DNA from: Flavobacterium gyeonganense
GTDB lineage: Bacteria > Bacteroidota > Bacteroidia > Flavobacteriales > Flavobacteriaceae
Length of the DNA: 64,000 nucleotides
Assembly: GCF_029625295.1 (NCBI RefSeq)
Contig: NZ_CP121112.1
Location: forward strand, 5,022,001 to 5,086,000
Direction of reading: 5' to 3'
The position numbers and the translations under genes are program-made. The notes under the pieces were generated by a model that made no database searches, was not told the DNA's origin, and saw only the letters and a list, made by a program, of their open reading frames with translations. Positions 42,666 through 52,516 of the stretch are shown here, one piece after another; positions within the stretch are counted from its first letter, which is position 1, and each line of letters opens with the position of its first letter.

Positions 42666-45103
42666 ATATCTGTTTTATTTAATTTTGAAATAATTTTGTC
42701 AATCTCGATCAGAATACTTTCGAAATGATCTTTATTGATTCCTGTTGCAGGATTCATTAATTTGGTAACATCAGTTCTTAATTTTACCAAATGCTGTTTT
42801 CCATATAAAACGACATCACTGCGTTGTGCTGTATTTGAAGCTTTCCCCGGTTCCAATTCCTTTGGTAACAAAAGCATGCCTAATTTTTCGACATAAGCCC
42901 TCTGAAGGCTTCTTCTGTAAAAATCCTGCTTTTCATCACCGCTGAATTTTATCCAGACTGTCTGCTGTAGATCGTTTAAAAATTCAGGAACCGTATAAGA
43001 TCCTTCAAATTGCATTGATTTAAGACTAATATTATAAAGCATGCCTGAACTTAATAGCATATTTAATACCTGGTTTTGCTGGTCTAGTATTTGGTCAGCT
43101 GTTTTTAAACGAATAAGCTGGTCAATTTCCTGAGGATACATCCACAGAGGAGCAACAAACAATTGTCTTCCTACATAATCGATAGCTGCTTTTACTTTTG
43201 CTTTAGGGATTGGCTGATATACAATGCCTTTTTCATCAACTGTTCTTTTTGTAACGTAGTTGTTGCCAATATTTTTCAGTACATGATACAAATACCTTGA
43301 ATATTGTGCTAAAACTGCTTTATGCATGTCTTCTAAATTATCATAAGCATCGTTTGGCTCGTAAGTCCATTCTATAAGCTTAGGTACAACACGTTTTAAA
43401 TTTTTAATTCCGTAATCGCTGGCAAGCACTGAGTCATCACCCAAATCTTCTGACTGGCTTCGTGGATCTTCGTCTTTTCCTTCACCTCCAAACCATAATT
43501 TAGGATTAACGGACAGGCTGTCTGTGGCCATTTTGCTCAGTATTTTTTCTTCTTCAAACTCATCTTTTGCATTTGGAAGATAACTGTATCCCCATTTAAT
43601 TGCCCATTTGTCGTACATTCCAATTCGAGGATAAATCCCTGCCGGGCCAATATTATCTTCCGGTTGTGCCACATAATTAAAACGGGCATAATCCATTATA
43701 GAAACCGTATGTCCATTCGCTTCGACCCATTTTTTATCGCGAAGTTTTTCTACCGGAGTAGCACTACTCGCTCCCATGTTATGACGCAAACCAATCGTAT
43801 GCCCAATTTCATGCGAAGAAACAAAACGGATTAACTGCCCCATTAGTTCATCATCTAAATGCATTTTTCTGGCTTTTGGATCTAAAGGTCCAGCCTGAAT
43901 CATATACCATCTTTGCACCAATTTCATCACATTATGATACCAGCCCACGTGGCTTTCAATTATTTCCCCACTTCTCGGGTCACTTACACGCGGCCCATAA
44001 GCATTAGGTGTTTCTGAAGCATAATATCGTATTACAGAATATCTTGCGTCTTCCAGACTCATTGTTTTATCATCTTCCGGCCATTCTTTACCCACAATAG
44101 CATTTTTGAAACCTGCCGCTTCAAAAGCTTTCTGCCAGTCATTAATACCTGCAATTAAATACGGTCTCCATTTTTTTGGCGTTGCCGGATCAATGTAATA
44201 AATGATTTGTTTTTTTGGTTCAACCAGTTCTCCTCTTAAGTATTTTTTGATGTCTTTGTCTTTTGGCTCCAGACGGTAACGCTGAATAATATATTTTTTC
44301 TCGGCACGTTGCTGGTCATCATCAAACAAAACATATTTATTGGCAAAATAACCGACTCTTTCATCTGCAAAACGTTTGCGCATTGGCGTTTTTGGCAATA
44401 GTACAATTGAGGTATTCAATCTTATTGTTACCGTTCCGCTGCTTGCTAAAGAACTCGTGTAGGTTCTTGTTGATTTTACCTCAATATTGATTGGATACGT
44501 TTCAATACTTTCAATAAAAGATTTATCATCAGCAAGAGTGGTTAATTTTTTTTCAGTTTTTTCTTTGGTTTCCAGAGAAAACATGGCATTGTCTTTTTTG
44601 AAAGCATCGGTAACATCAATAACAACATATCCATTATCAGGATTGGTTGTTTTTATTGGAAAAGCGCCTACAATAGGATTCTCGTTACTGCCCGCCAATG
44701 CTTTTGCCAGCATTGAATCTGCGTTACGAACATCCTGTCTGTATTGCAGTGATCTTAAAAAAACAGTATTATTAGACCCCTTTTCAAAATAAATAGTCTG
44801 CTCATTCGCTTTTTCACCTCCAAAAATTCCCATTCCTTCAGGCGTTGAAAGGTATCGGGTTACTACAAGTAAGTATCTGTTAAACAAACTGTCCGGAATT
44901 TGAAAGTAGTATTTCGTATCTACCTGACTTACTGTAAAAAGACCTGCTTTGCTTTTGGCTTTATCGGTAATTACTTTATTATAAGCCAGCATACCTTTCG
45001 GTTGTGTACTGGTACTATCCGCTTTTTTTTCAGTCGTGTTTTGTGAAAAACCATGCTGCTGCGTGGCCAGCAGCATGGCAAAAATTAAAAATAATTTATT
45101 CAT
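42662..45103 (-). CDS. Zinc-dependent metalloprotease (DUF5117/DUF4953 type)
   Basis: An 813-residue secreted protein with a signal peptide (about 1-20, ending GFSQ). The zinc site SSHEIGHTIGLRHN (HExxHxxGxxH, about 445-458) and a possible Met-turn SIMDYARF (about 482-489) mark a metzincin-like protease. The N-terminal part (about 40-230) matches the DUF5118/5117 region of large Bacteroidota proteases. The length is normal. It follows susD by six bases and overlaps the DUF3347 gene. Proteases of this type are regularly encoded with SusC/SusD pairs and are taken to cut substrates for uptake; whether this one matures a partner or digests peptides is unknown. Confidence 0.87.
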   Translation of the reverse strand: MNKLFLIFAMLLATQQHGFSQNTTEKKADSTSTQPKGMLAYNKVITDKAKSKAGLFTVSQVDTKYYFQIPDSLFNRYLLVVTRYLSTPEGMGIFGGEKANEQTIYFEKGSNNTVFLRSLQYRQDVRNADSMLAKALAGSNENPIVGAFPIKTTNPDNGYVVIDVTDAFKKDNAMFSLETKEKTEKKLTTLADDKSFIESIETYPINIEVKSTRTYTSSLASSGTVTIRLNTSIVLLPKTPMRKRFADERVGYFANKYVLFDDDQQRAEKKYIIQRYRLEPKDKDIKKYLRGELVEPKKQIIYYIDPATPKKWRPYLIAGINDWQKAFEAAGFKNAIVGKEWPEDDKTMSLEDARYSVIRYYASETPNAYGPRVSDPRSGEIIESHVGWYHNVMKLVQRWYMIQAGPLDPKARKMHLDDELMGQLIRFVSSHEIGHTIGLRHNMGASSATPVEKLRDKKWVEANGHTVSIMDYARFNYVAQPEDNIGPAGIYPRIGMYDKWAIKWGYSYLPNAKDEFEEEKILSKMATDSLSVNPKLWFGGEGKDEDPRSQSEDLGDDSVLASDYGIKNLKRVVPKLIEWTYEPNDAYDNLEDMHKAVLAQYSRYLYHVLKNIGNNYVTKRTVDEKGIVYQPIPKAKVKAAIDYVGRQLFVAPLWMYPQEIDQLIRLKTADQILDQQNQVLNMLLSSGMLYNISLKSMQFEGSYTVPEFLNDLQQTVWIKFSGDEKQDFYRRSLQRAYVEKLGMLLLPKELEPGKASNTAQRSDVVLYGKQHLVKLRTDVTKLMNPATGINKDHFESILIEIDKIISKLNKTDI

Positions 45104-45108
45104 CAGGA

Positions 45109-46532
45109 TTAAAATGGGACTTTTTCGTCTGTGTTTAATGTAAGTTTTGGATTTTTCATCAAAGCTGTCAAAGGAAACGGCACAATGTACAATCTGGAAT
45201 TCGGTTGCAACGTATATGTTTTTTGCGGAACAGTTTTGTTAACAAGCGGAAATACTCTTGTAATTGTTTTTGCATATTCCGGTTCCGTATTTAACCTTTT
45301 AAGATCGAAAAAACGATTAAAACCAAACATTAATTCTTTTCTGCGTTCATTTATCACCAATTCCATTGTTTCTTTTCGGGTAGCCGGTACCGTTAAATTT
45401 ACCGTACCAGACAAAATACGTTTTGCTCTTAATTGATTTAAGATATCAACAGCTTCAGTAAGTTTGTTTTCTCTCGCATAGCATTCAGCAAGCATCAGGT
45501 AAACCTCGGTCGTTTTCATTCCGACCGTTGGGTAAAAAATCGGGTATACTGTGTTGCCCAGTAAGCGGTATTAGAACCAAGATCTAAATTGGTTGCACTT
45601 GTTGTATTAAAAAACAAATTAAAACGTGCATCATTAGTACCGAATAGCGTTCTCAGTTCTGGACTTATAATATTTTGTTGTGCAAAGTTCATTTCGTTAT
45701 AACCTGTCATGTACATATAGCTAAGCACCTCTATATTATTTGCAGCAAGTACAGCAACAGCTGTTGGTCCTCCCTGAGCGCTGTAGGCTACCAAATCAAA
45801 TATTTTGTTATTGTAGCTTAATGATTTCTCTGCGGCTTCTTTTGCAAGAGCAATTTCGCGTTTGAACAAATGAACTTTTGCTTTGAAAGCATAAGCAAAT
45901 GCCAGTGACGGATGGTAAACATCACGAGGGGTTTCTTTAAGATATGGCAATGCCTCTTCAATATCTTTTTGAATAAAATCGTAAACCTGTGCTACTGTTG
46001 ATTTTGACGGCTGAGCTTCTAAATCAAATTTATCCATAATACAAATACCTCCATCGGTAGCAGCAGTCTGCGGATCATAGCCTTTTGCATAGTGATTTAC
46101 TAACAAAAAGTGATCGTATGCTCTGTAAATTTTTGCTTCTGCTTTTGCTAATTGTTTAGTACTTCCTTCACCCTTGCTATCATCTACCAATGAAATAATA
46201 GTATTCCATCTGTTAATGTAAACGTAAGCCTGGTTGTAAAAGCTTGAACCAGACATTAAAGAAACCCTGTCAGTTGTTTCGTCAAAGGTAAAATTGATCG
46301 TATTGATATTAGGAGTTACTCCTATAACATTTGATTCTTTCATCCATTGGTCATCTACCAAATACTGAAAATTATTAATCGGATAACCTCTGTTTGGCAG
46401 GGAGACCATTTCGTAAAATTGATCTGCAGTCTCTATTACTAAAGCTCCTTTAGGAGTAAGGTCTGTATATTCTTCGCAGGATGCTGCACCAAACATTACC
46501 AGCAACAGCATTATGATATGTGTCTTTTTCAT
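45109..46532 (-). pseudogene. SusD/RagB-like lipoprotein; one-base frameshift near 45534-45539
   Basis: Two open frames on the minus strand together make one SusD. The first (46532 to 45516, 338 residues) has a lipoprotein signal (MFGAASCEE, Cys about 19) and the SusD N-terminal helices, then ends FFTQRSE. The second (45519 to 45109) starts MKTTEVYLMLAECYA, the standard SusD C-terminal repeat, but frame-continuous sequence before that Met reads FYPTVG, as in intact SusDs. Adding one T to the T6 run (complement of 45534-45539) joins them to about 474 residues. The C-terminus (PNSRLYIVPFP...LTLNTDEKVPF) is normal in position. Probably an intact gene. SusC is six bases upstream, the protease six downstream. 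Confidence 0.85.
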
Positions 46533-46537
46533 TTTTT

Positions 46538-49500
46538 TTAAAGGGTTAGATTAAAACCAAATAAGTAGGTTTTGGACAATGGCAAATTACGTGTTCCTGA
46601 GTTCACAGAATAAACTTCAGGATCAATACGGTTTCCGGCTGCACTCCAATACCAGATATTGTTTACCTGAAAAGTAAATTTTGCTGATTCCATTTTGATT
46701 TTGTTTGCGAAAATTTTCGGAAGACTATAACCTAATGAAATGTTTCTAAGTTTGATATAATCTCCATCTACCACATTCACATCGGAATTTCTCCATTGGC
46801 TGCTAATTGTTCCTGCATAAGATCTTACATTTTCTGCGAAATCAACATATAAACGTGTATTACCATTTGGATTTGCATCTGTATAACGATCTGAAATCCC
46901 TGAAAGATTTACTGCATCAGTACTCATGTCAATAGTCTCTTTACGCATTACATTTCCTCCTGAGAAAACAAACAACATATTCAGATCGAATCCCTTATAC
47001 GAGAATCGCTGTGAGAATGAACCTGTATAAGTTGGGGTTAAACTTCCCATTTTTACCAATGCATTCGGATTAGAAACTGTTTTTATACTCGTTGATACCG
47101 GATTTCCATTAGCATCAAAAGTGATTGACGGATTTCCGTTTTCATCCAGAACATAAGGATATCCATTAACTGTACCCCCGTATTTGTAAGCGTACAGGTT
47201 ATTGAATACGTCACCTTCAAAAAAGTAATTTGATGGCGCACTGACATACACTGATGAACTTGACTGTGCTCTGGTAACTTTATCAATTGTCGTTTTGTTG
47301 TAACCAAAAACAACATTGGAATTAATGCGGAAACTACCATTATTAAACCATTCAGAACCAACAGTAAATTCAACTCCTCTGTTTAACAAGGCGCCTGCAT
47401 TGATTCTTCTGCTTGTAGCTCCAACAGTAGGATCTAAATCGGTTGTTGCCAATAAATCACTGCTCAGTTTGCGATAAACATCAATACTACCTGTCAGTTT
47501 ATGGTTTAGTACTGTATAATCTAAACCCAAGTTGGTTGTTTGTGTTTTTTCCCATCTTAACATTGGATTTGGCTGAGACGTAATGTTTATGTATTGTAAA
47601 GACTGATATAAGTTGTCATTTCTTCTTGTAGCAGTTACATAGGGTGTTGTACTTTGATCGACATTTCCACTTACACCATAAGTAGCCCTGAATTTAAGCA
47701 TGTTAACCCATTTTACTTCTTTCATGAAGTCTTCATTACTAATATTCCATCCTAAACCTGCAGACCATAATGGACGGTTTTTATATTTAGAATCTACACC
47801 AAATAAATCTGCACGATCCACACGGTAACTTCCTGTTACGTTATATTTAGATAAATAAGTATAACCCGCTGTACTGAAAACTGAAAAGTAATGATGTAAA
47901 ACTTCCGTTTGTGATCTTGATATAGCTGCTAACGTTGTATTATTTCCATAAATATAACTAGGAACTCCTGTTTGGCTAAGTGAAAGGTTATTCAATGTAG
48001 CAGAAGTAAGTGTAACCGGATCATAACCATATCGTATTTGTTCAATACCTCTTGGAACAAAAGTTTCGCGCATTTCAAAACCGGCAACTGCATTAACAGA
48101 ATGCTTGCCTTCACTAAAATCCTGATTAAAATCTAACTGGTTTCTAAAAGAATAGTTACTTGCCTGACTGCTCCATTGTTTGTAGCGTCCTCCTGCAGAA
48201 AAACCATCTACATAAGTGTAGACATTTGTAGTTGGGTTATATCCTGTCAAAGCATTGATGGCATATCGCATTCTGTATGAGTCAACGGCATAATATTGAT
48301 CGTTATCATTTTTTCGTAATTCATATTGGAATTGTGTATTAAAGCTCAACCCTTTCCATATCTTCGCACGAAGGTTTGTAAAGGCTCTTAAACTTAATGA
48401 GTTTTCATGTGTGATACCTTCATTAAGTGCATCCAATACGTTAAAATTCACTGATTTAAAACCACTTAAACTGTTGATTTTTGCAGCCATAGCCGGGTTA
48501 ATAACACTACTACCCGTAAAACCATCTTTAATACCTACGAACTGTGATAATACGCGGTCTCCGTTATCATCTGTAATACGTTCGTATCTTTTTTGAATAT
48601 TATAATTACCGAAATCAAAATCAGTAACATCATCGTTGCTATAGGTAGCATTTACCCCGAAAGTTGCATTTAACCAGTTGTTTACCTGAAAACTGCTTTT
48701 AGCATAAAGATTAAATGCCTGACTTGTGTTGTTTACGATACGATTATCTGCGGCGTCATAATTGAATGAAACATAAGTATTCTGCTTACTCGTACTTCCG
48801 GAAAATGCCACATTGTAACGCTGTCTGAATTCGTTTTGCCATACATTATCCCGATAATCTTTTATGTAATCGTTCTTTCTCCATTGAGCGATAGTAGTAT
48901 CGTAATCTGTACTGCTCACTTTTCCGTCTTCAAGATCCCTGTTAAGCTGGTATAAAGGGCTATAATATTTTGGGCTGCTGCTTCCAATATCGCCATAAGC
49001 ATTGAACATTGTAGCTGTATTGGCAAATCTGGCTCTTTCTCTGTTATACACAGCTTGTTCAAAATCAATCAAATCACTTGTAGAAGCGTAATTCATATCT
49101 TTAATATTTGGTTTTGTACCAATAAAAAAATCAGAATTTATGCTCACTTTAAGCTTGCCATTCCCTTTTTTGGTAGTCAAAACAATAATACCATTTGCTG
49201 CTCTTGAACCATAAATAGATCCTGCTGCTGCATCTTTAAGAACATTTACACTTTCAATATCATACGGATTAATCTGATCAAGAGTCAATTCGGTTGGCAG
49301 ACCGTCTATAACCAAAAGCGGGCTATATCCTACTTCACCAACAGAAAAAGTGCCAATACCTCTTAGTATTGGAGTGTCAGCTGAAGCTCCTGTCGGGTTT
49401 TTCTGAAACATCAAACCTGCCACACGTCCCTCAAGGGCAGATGCTAAATTAGTGTTGATATTTTCGTTTAATACTTTTTCATCTATTTTGGTAATAGCAC

Positions 49501-50182
49501 CGGTAGAATGGCTTCTGGTAAGCGTCTGGAATCCTGTCACAACGACATCTTTCATTACAGAAACTTTATCTTCAACAACAAGTGTTAGCTGGGTGCGTCC
49601 ATCAATGGCAAAAGATTTTTTTTCAATAGTTAATCCAGTACACTCTAATATAGCATCCAGAGGCGCATCATCAAAAGAAAAACTACCGTCAAAATCAGTT
49701 ATACTATGCTTGTTTGTTCCTGAAATTGTAACATTTACTCCCGGAAATGGCTCGTTTTTACTGTTTAATACTTTTCCTTGTATTCTTCCGGATCCGTTTC
49801 CCCGTTTCTCTTCTTTTTCTTTTACTTCAGTTACCACTATTGTTTGATTGGTAAGTGAATATTTTAAATTTTGAGAGTTGAAAATTTGATTCAGTACTTC
49901 TTTTAGACCTGAATTCTTAACATTAATAGTTACCGGTTTCGAATTTTTTAGCAGTTTCTGCGTATAAAAAACTTCGTAATTGGCCTGTTTTGCTACTTCC
50001 TTCAGTACTGTCTCAAGCGGCGCATCCTTAAAATTAATAGTAACATTTTGTGCCTGAACCGTATAACTGCATAACAGAATAAACAGCACACCCAATATCC
50101 ACGGATAATTAGAAAAATGAAACCCCGGAATTGTTTTCCTGAGTTCTTTGTAAGGTTTTTTTGGTTGTAAATTAAATTTCAT
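46538..50182 (-). CDS. SusC/RagA-type TonB transporter with N-terminal STN signalling domain
   Basis: A 1214-residue outer-membrane protein. After a long signal region (hydrophobic about 28-42, ending VQAQ) comes an STN (secretin/TonB short N-terminal) domain at about 45-115, then a carboxypeptidase-like domain (about 133-215), plug (about 225-340 with the SusC signature DAAAGSIYGSRAANGI) and barrel ending in LFGFNLTL. The STN domain touches the anti-sigma factor when ligand binds and marks receptors that regulate their own synthesis. FecR and ECF sigma genes lie directly upstream in the same direction. The substrate is unknown; the linked metalloprotease suggests peptide or protein. Confidence 0.93.
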   Translation of the reverse strand: MKFNLQPKKPYKELRKTIPGFHFSNYPWILGVLFILLCSYTVQAQNVTINFKDAPLETVLKEVAKQANYEVFYTQKLLKNSKPVTINVKNSGLKEVLNQIFNSQNLKYSLTNQTIVVTEVKEKEEKRGNGSGRIQGKVLNSKNEPFPGVNVTISGTNKHSITDFDGSFSFDDAPLDAILECTGLTIEKKSFAIDGRTQLTLVVEDKVSVMKDVVVTGFQTLTRSHSTGAITKIDEKVLNENINTNLASALEGRVAGLMFQKNPTGASADTPILRGIGTFSVGEVGYSPLLVIDGLPTELTLDQINPYDIESVNVLKDAAAGSIYGSRAANGIIVLTTKKGNGKLKVSINSDFFIGTKPNIKDMNYASTSDLIDFEQAVYNRERARFANTATMFNAYGDIGSSSPKYYSPLYQLNRDLEDGKVSSTDYDTTIAQWRKNDYIKDYRDNVWQNEFRQRYNVAFSGSTSKQNTYVSFNYDAADNRIVNNTSQAFNLYAKSSFQVNNWLNATFGVNATYSNDDVTDFDFGNYNIQKRYERITDDNGDRVLSQFVGIKDGFTGSSVINPAMAAKINSLSGFKSVNFNVLDALNEGITHENSLSLRAFTNLRAKIWKGLSFNTQFQYELRKNDNDQYYAVDSYRMRYAINALTGYNPTTNVYTYVDGFSAGGRYKQWSSQASNYSFRNQLDFNQDFSEGKHSVNAVAGFEMRETFVPRGIEQIRYGYDPVTLTSATLNNLSLSQTGVPSYIYGNNTTLAAISRSQTEVLHHYFSVFSTAGYTYLSKYNVTGSYRVDRADLFGVDSKYKNRPLWSAGLGWNISNEDFMKEVKWVNMLKFRATYGVSGNVDQSTTPYVTATRRNDNLYQSLQYINITSQPNPMLRWEKTQTTNLGLDYTVLNHKLTGSIDVYRKLSSDLLATTDLDPTVGATSRRINAGALLNRGVEFTVGSEWFNNGSFRINSNVVFGYNKTTIDKVTRAQSSSSVYVSAPSNYFFEGDVFNNLYAYKYGGTVNGYPYVLDENGNPSITFDANGNPVSTSIKTVSNPNALVKMGSLTPTYTGSFSQRFSYKGFDLNMLFVFSGGNVMRKETIDMSTDAVNLSGISDRYTDANPNGNTRLYVDFAENVRSYAGTISSQWRNSDVNVVDGDYIKLRNISLGYSLPKIFANKIKMESAKFTFQVNNIWYWSAAGNRIDPEVYSVNSGTRNLPLSKTYLFGFNLTL

Positions 50183-50246
50183 ACATTTACATTTAGTTAT
50201 AGTTAAACAATAGTGGAAAACTCATATTGGCTATCAACTTTTTAAC

Positions 50247-50279
50247 AACCAGAAGCATCGCAACTGCCTCTGGTTTTTT
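50247..50279 (+). terminator. Hairpin with T-run on the plus strand, role unclear
   Basis: Stem AACCAGA (50247-50253) / TCTGGTT (50269-50275) followed by T6 when read on the plus strand. All genes here run on the minus strand, where no T-run follows the stem. It could end an antisense transcript or form a structure in the leader of the SusC transcript. Confidence 0.35.
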
Positions 50280-50314
50280 AGTTTTAAGCTCAATATAATC
50301 GGGTAAACTTAAGA

Positions 50315-51463
50315 TCATGGATACACAACAATCGTTTTTCCTTCGACCTTAAATTTTATATTACTAAGCTCAAGCACTTTTAATACTTCAGATAAATTTT
50401 TATTCATAAATGTACCACCATTAAACCTCACGTCTGATACATCACCACGGTACTCAACTTTAATTCCATACCAGCGTTCCAATTGTTTCATTACTGTTTT
50501 CAGGTCGGCATTATCAAATTTGAATCGACCATTTTTCCAGGCAATAGCTGCTTCTATATCCACTTTTCGAATGGTAATCCTGCTAACATTAGCAGTTACA
50601 TTAGATTGTTCTCCAGGCTTTAAGACTGCTTTTTGATCTTTAGAAGTAACTGCTACACTTCCTTCCAGTAATGTTGTTTTTACAGATGGTTCATTATGGT
50701 AAGCATGAACATTAAAATGAGTTCCCAGAACCTCTATAGTCTGAGTATCTGATTTTACGATAAAGGGTTTATTTTTATTTTTAGCTACTTCAAAGTAAGC
50801 CTCCCCTTCTAATTCTACGATTCTTTCCTTGCCATTAAAACGGGTTGGGTATTTAATAGAAGAAACGGTGTTTAAATAAACCTTCGTTCCATCTGCCAAA
50901 ACAATATTGTATTGCCCTCCAGTAGGCGTTGAAAGCGTATTGAAAGAGTTAGCATCAGCTTTTGAAACATCAGCATCAGGATTTATGGTATAAGTAATAA
51001 CCCCGTTAGCATCCATTTTGATTGTAACTTCTTCTTTTTCTCCTTCGTGGGCAATAGTATCTTTTGCAGAAATATCAGACAGAACAATTTGTTTTCCGTT
51101 CGAAAGGGTTAAAATCCCTCTGTTACCTCCAGGGGCAATGTCTTTTGGTTTTTCAGCAACCTTAATAATTTGTTGTTGTGGTTTTGTAAAATAAAATATT
51201 CCTGTACCCAGCAATAAAACTATCGATGCTGCAGCAGCATATTTATAAAACTGATTTTTATTTTTTTCCGGACTAATGTTTTTGTCAATAGCTTTCCATG
51301 CGTCATCCAGATTTATATCCTTGATGTCCGTTTGATAGTTATTTTGAACTTTCGCAAAATAAGCTCTATTGGCTGCAGATTGATTGTACCATAAATCAAA
51401 AACGGATTCTTCTTCGGGGGTAAGAGTATTATGTATTTTCTTTATGATCAGTTTAAATTCCAT
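50315..51463 (-). CDS. FecR-family anti-sigma factor
   Basis: A 382-residue inner-membrane protein. The N-terminal cytoplasmic part (about 1-70, starting with helices typical of sigma-binding FecR) is followed by one transmembrane helix (about 74-92, AAAASIVLLLGTGIFYF), a FecR domain (about 170-270, with STPTGGQYNIVLADGTKVYLN and EGEAYFEVAKN) and a C-terminal DUF4974/STN-like domain (about 310-382, FDNADLKTVMKQLERWYGIKVEY). It holds the sigma factor until the STN domain of the receptor signals. It lies 134 bases after the sigma gene and 132 before the SusC gene, the classical order. Confidence 0.93.
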   Translation of the reverse strand: MEFKLIIKKIHNTLTPEEESVFDLWYNQSAANRAYFAKVQNNYQTDIKDINLDDAWKAIDKNISPEKNKNQFYKYAAAASIVLLLGTGIFYFTKPQQQIIKVAEKPKDIAPGGNRGILTLSNGKQIVLSDISAKDTIAHEGEKEEVTIKMDANGVITYTINPDADVSKADANSFNTLSTPTGGQYNIVLADGTKVYLNTVSSIKYPTRFNGKERIVELEGEAYFEVAKNKNKPFIVKSDTQTIEVLGTHFNVHAYHNEPSVKTTLLEGSVAVTSKDQKAVLKPGEQSNVTANVSRITIRKVDIEAAIAWKNGRFKFDNADLKTVMKQLERWYGIKVEYRGDVSDVRFNGGTFMNKNLSEVLKVLELSNIKFKVEGKTIVVYP

Positions 51464-51597
51464 TTTCAGAATCTCTTTAAATTAACAATTACCTGATGTA
51501 ATTTATAACTAAGACAACCGAAACTAAAGAATGGGTGACAAAAGTTTAAGAAAAAGTGAAGAAAAAATTAAATTTACCAACAAACAAGGTAACTTTC

Positions 51598-52161
51598 TTA
51601 CGAATAAATAGATAATAAAGCTAATATAATAACCAATGATTCGCTTATTTTTACCTTTGCTCTCTTAAGCTGCGTTTTTACAGTGTTTACAGAAATACCC
51701 ATTTCATCGGCGATTTCTTCATATTTATAATTTTCAATAAATTTAAGTTTGAAAACCTGCTGCATGCTTTCCGGAAAAGTTTCTACAATCTTTAAAATAT
51801 GATGGTAAAGAATTGTTTTCTCTTCTTCAGAAATCAAATCCAAATCTTCTTCTAAAACCAGCATTGAATTTAAATCAATTACATTTAAATCATCTGTTAT
51901 TTTTACCAACTTCAGATAATTCAAGCATTTGTTGCGTACCATTGCATACAGGTAAGCTTTAAGAGAAGTTTTTATTTCTATATTTTTTGCATTTTCCCAT
52001 AACGAAATAAATACTTCCTGCACAGCATCTTCACTTGCTTCCTGATCGAATAAAAAATTGTTGGCATAGATAACCAGCCCTTTATAAAAATGGTTAAATA
52101 CATTTTTGTAAACGGATTTATTTTGATTTTGAAGTTCTTTTAAGACAATATCTATTTCCAA
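51598..52161 (-). CDS. ECF RNA polymerase sigma factor, FecI type
   Basis: A 187-residue sigma-70 relative with only regions 2 and 4. Region 2 (about 20-80) includes EDAVQEVFISLWENA; region 4 (about 125-180) includes the HTH YEEIADEMGISVNTVKTQLKRAK. It directs transcription of the downstream SusC-SusD-protease operon after release by FecR. The tail ends in a short hydrophobic segment (IILALLSIYS). It has its own consensus vegetative promoter just upstream, so the switch itself is made from the housekeeping sigma factor. Confidence 0.94.
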   Translation of the reverse strand: MEIDIVLKELQNQNKSVYKNVFNHFYKGLVIYANNFLFDQEASEDAVQEVFISLWENAKNIEIKTSLKAYLYAMVRNKCLNYLKLVKITDDLNVIDLNSMLVLEEDLDLISEEEKTILYHHILKIVETFPESMQQVFKLKFIENYKYEEIADEMGISVNTVKTQLKRAKVKISESLVIILALLSIYS

Positions 52162-52195
52162 AGTAAGTATAAAAAAGCAAATAAGCTACAAAAAA

Positions 52196-52226
52196 CAAAT
52201 CTATGTATTTTTAATTTTTCAGCAAA
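52196..52226 (-). promoter_or_regulatory. Promoter of the ECF sigma gene, TTTG-N19-TAGATTTG (minus strand)
   Basis: -7 element is the complement of CAAATCTA (52196-52203), -33 is the complement of CAAA (52223-52226), with a 19-base gap: an exact consensus fit, 35 bases before the start codon. Confidence 0.75.
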
Positions 52227-52470
52227 TATGTATTGAATTTCTTTGAATAATCACAAAAAAGGCCATTATATTTCCTTATTATTTTGAATATAAAAAAAAT
52301 ACAACATTAAAATTATAATAAAAAAACAATATTAGTACTTCTCTTACTATGCAAATTATATTCTTTAATACTATTTATCTGAATGATATTTCTGTCTATT
52401 ACTAATTTACGAATATAATTAGGAACTACGTTTGTAAAACACTTCCATTTTACTACAGGATTAAACTAGA
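52227..52470. other. Non-coding spacer, nothing recognised
   Basis: AT-rich sequence between the sigma promoter and the katG terminator, without open frames or repeats that I can support. Confidence 0.5.
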
Positions 52471-52500
52471 AAAGGAGCCATGATCAGGCCCCTTTATTTT
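52471..52500 (-). terminator. Terminator after katG (minus strand)
   Basis: On the minus strand AAAGGGGCC and GGCTCCTTTT form a 9-bp stem with one G-U pair and a short T-run. It is 17-46 bases after the katG stop. Confidence 0.65.
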
Positions 52501-52516
52501 TTAACTTAACATGATT

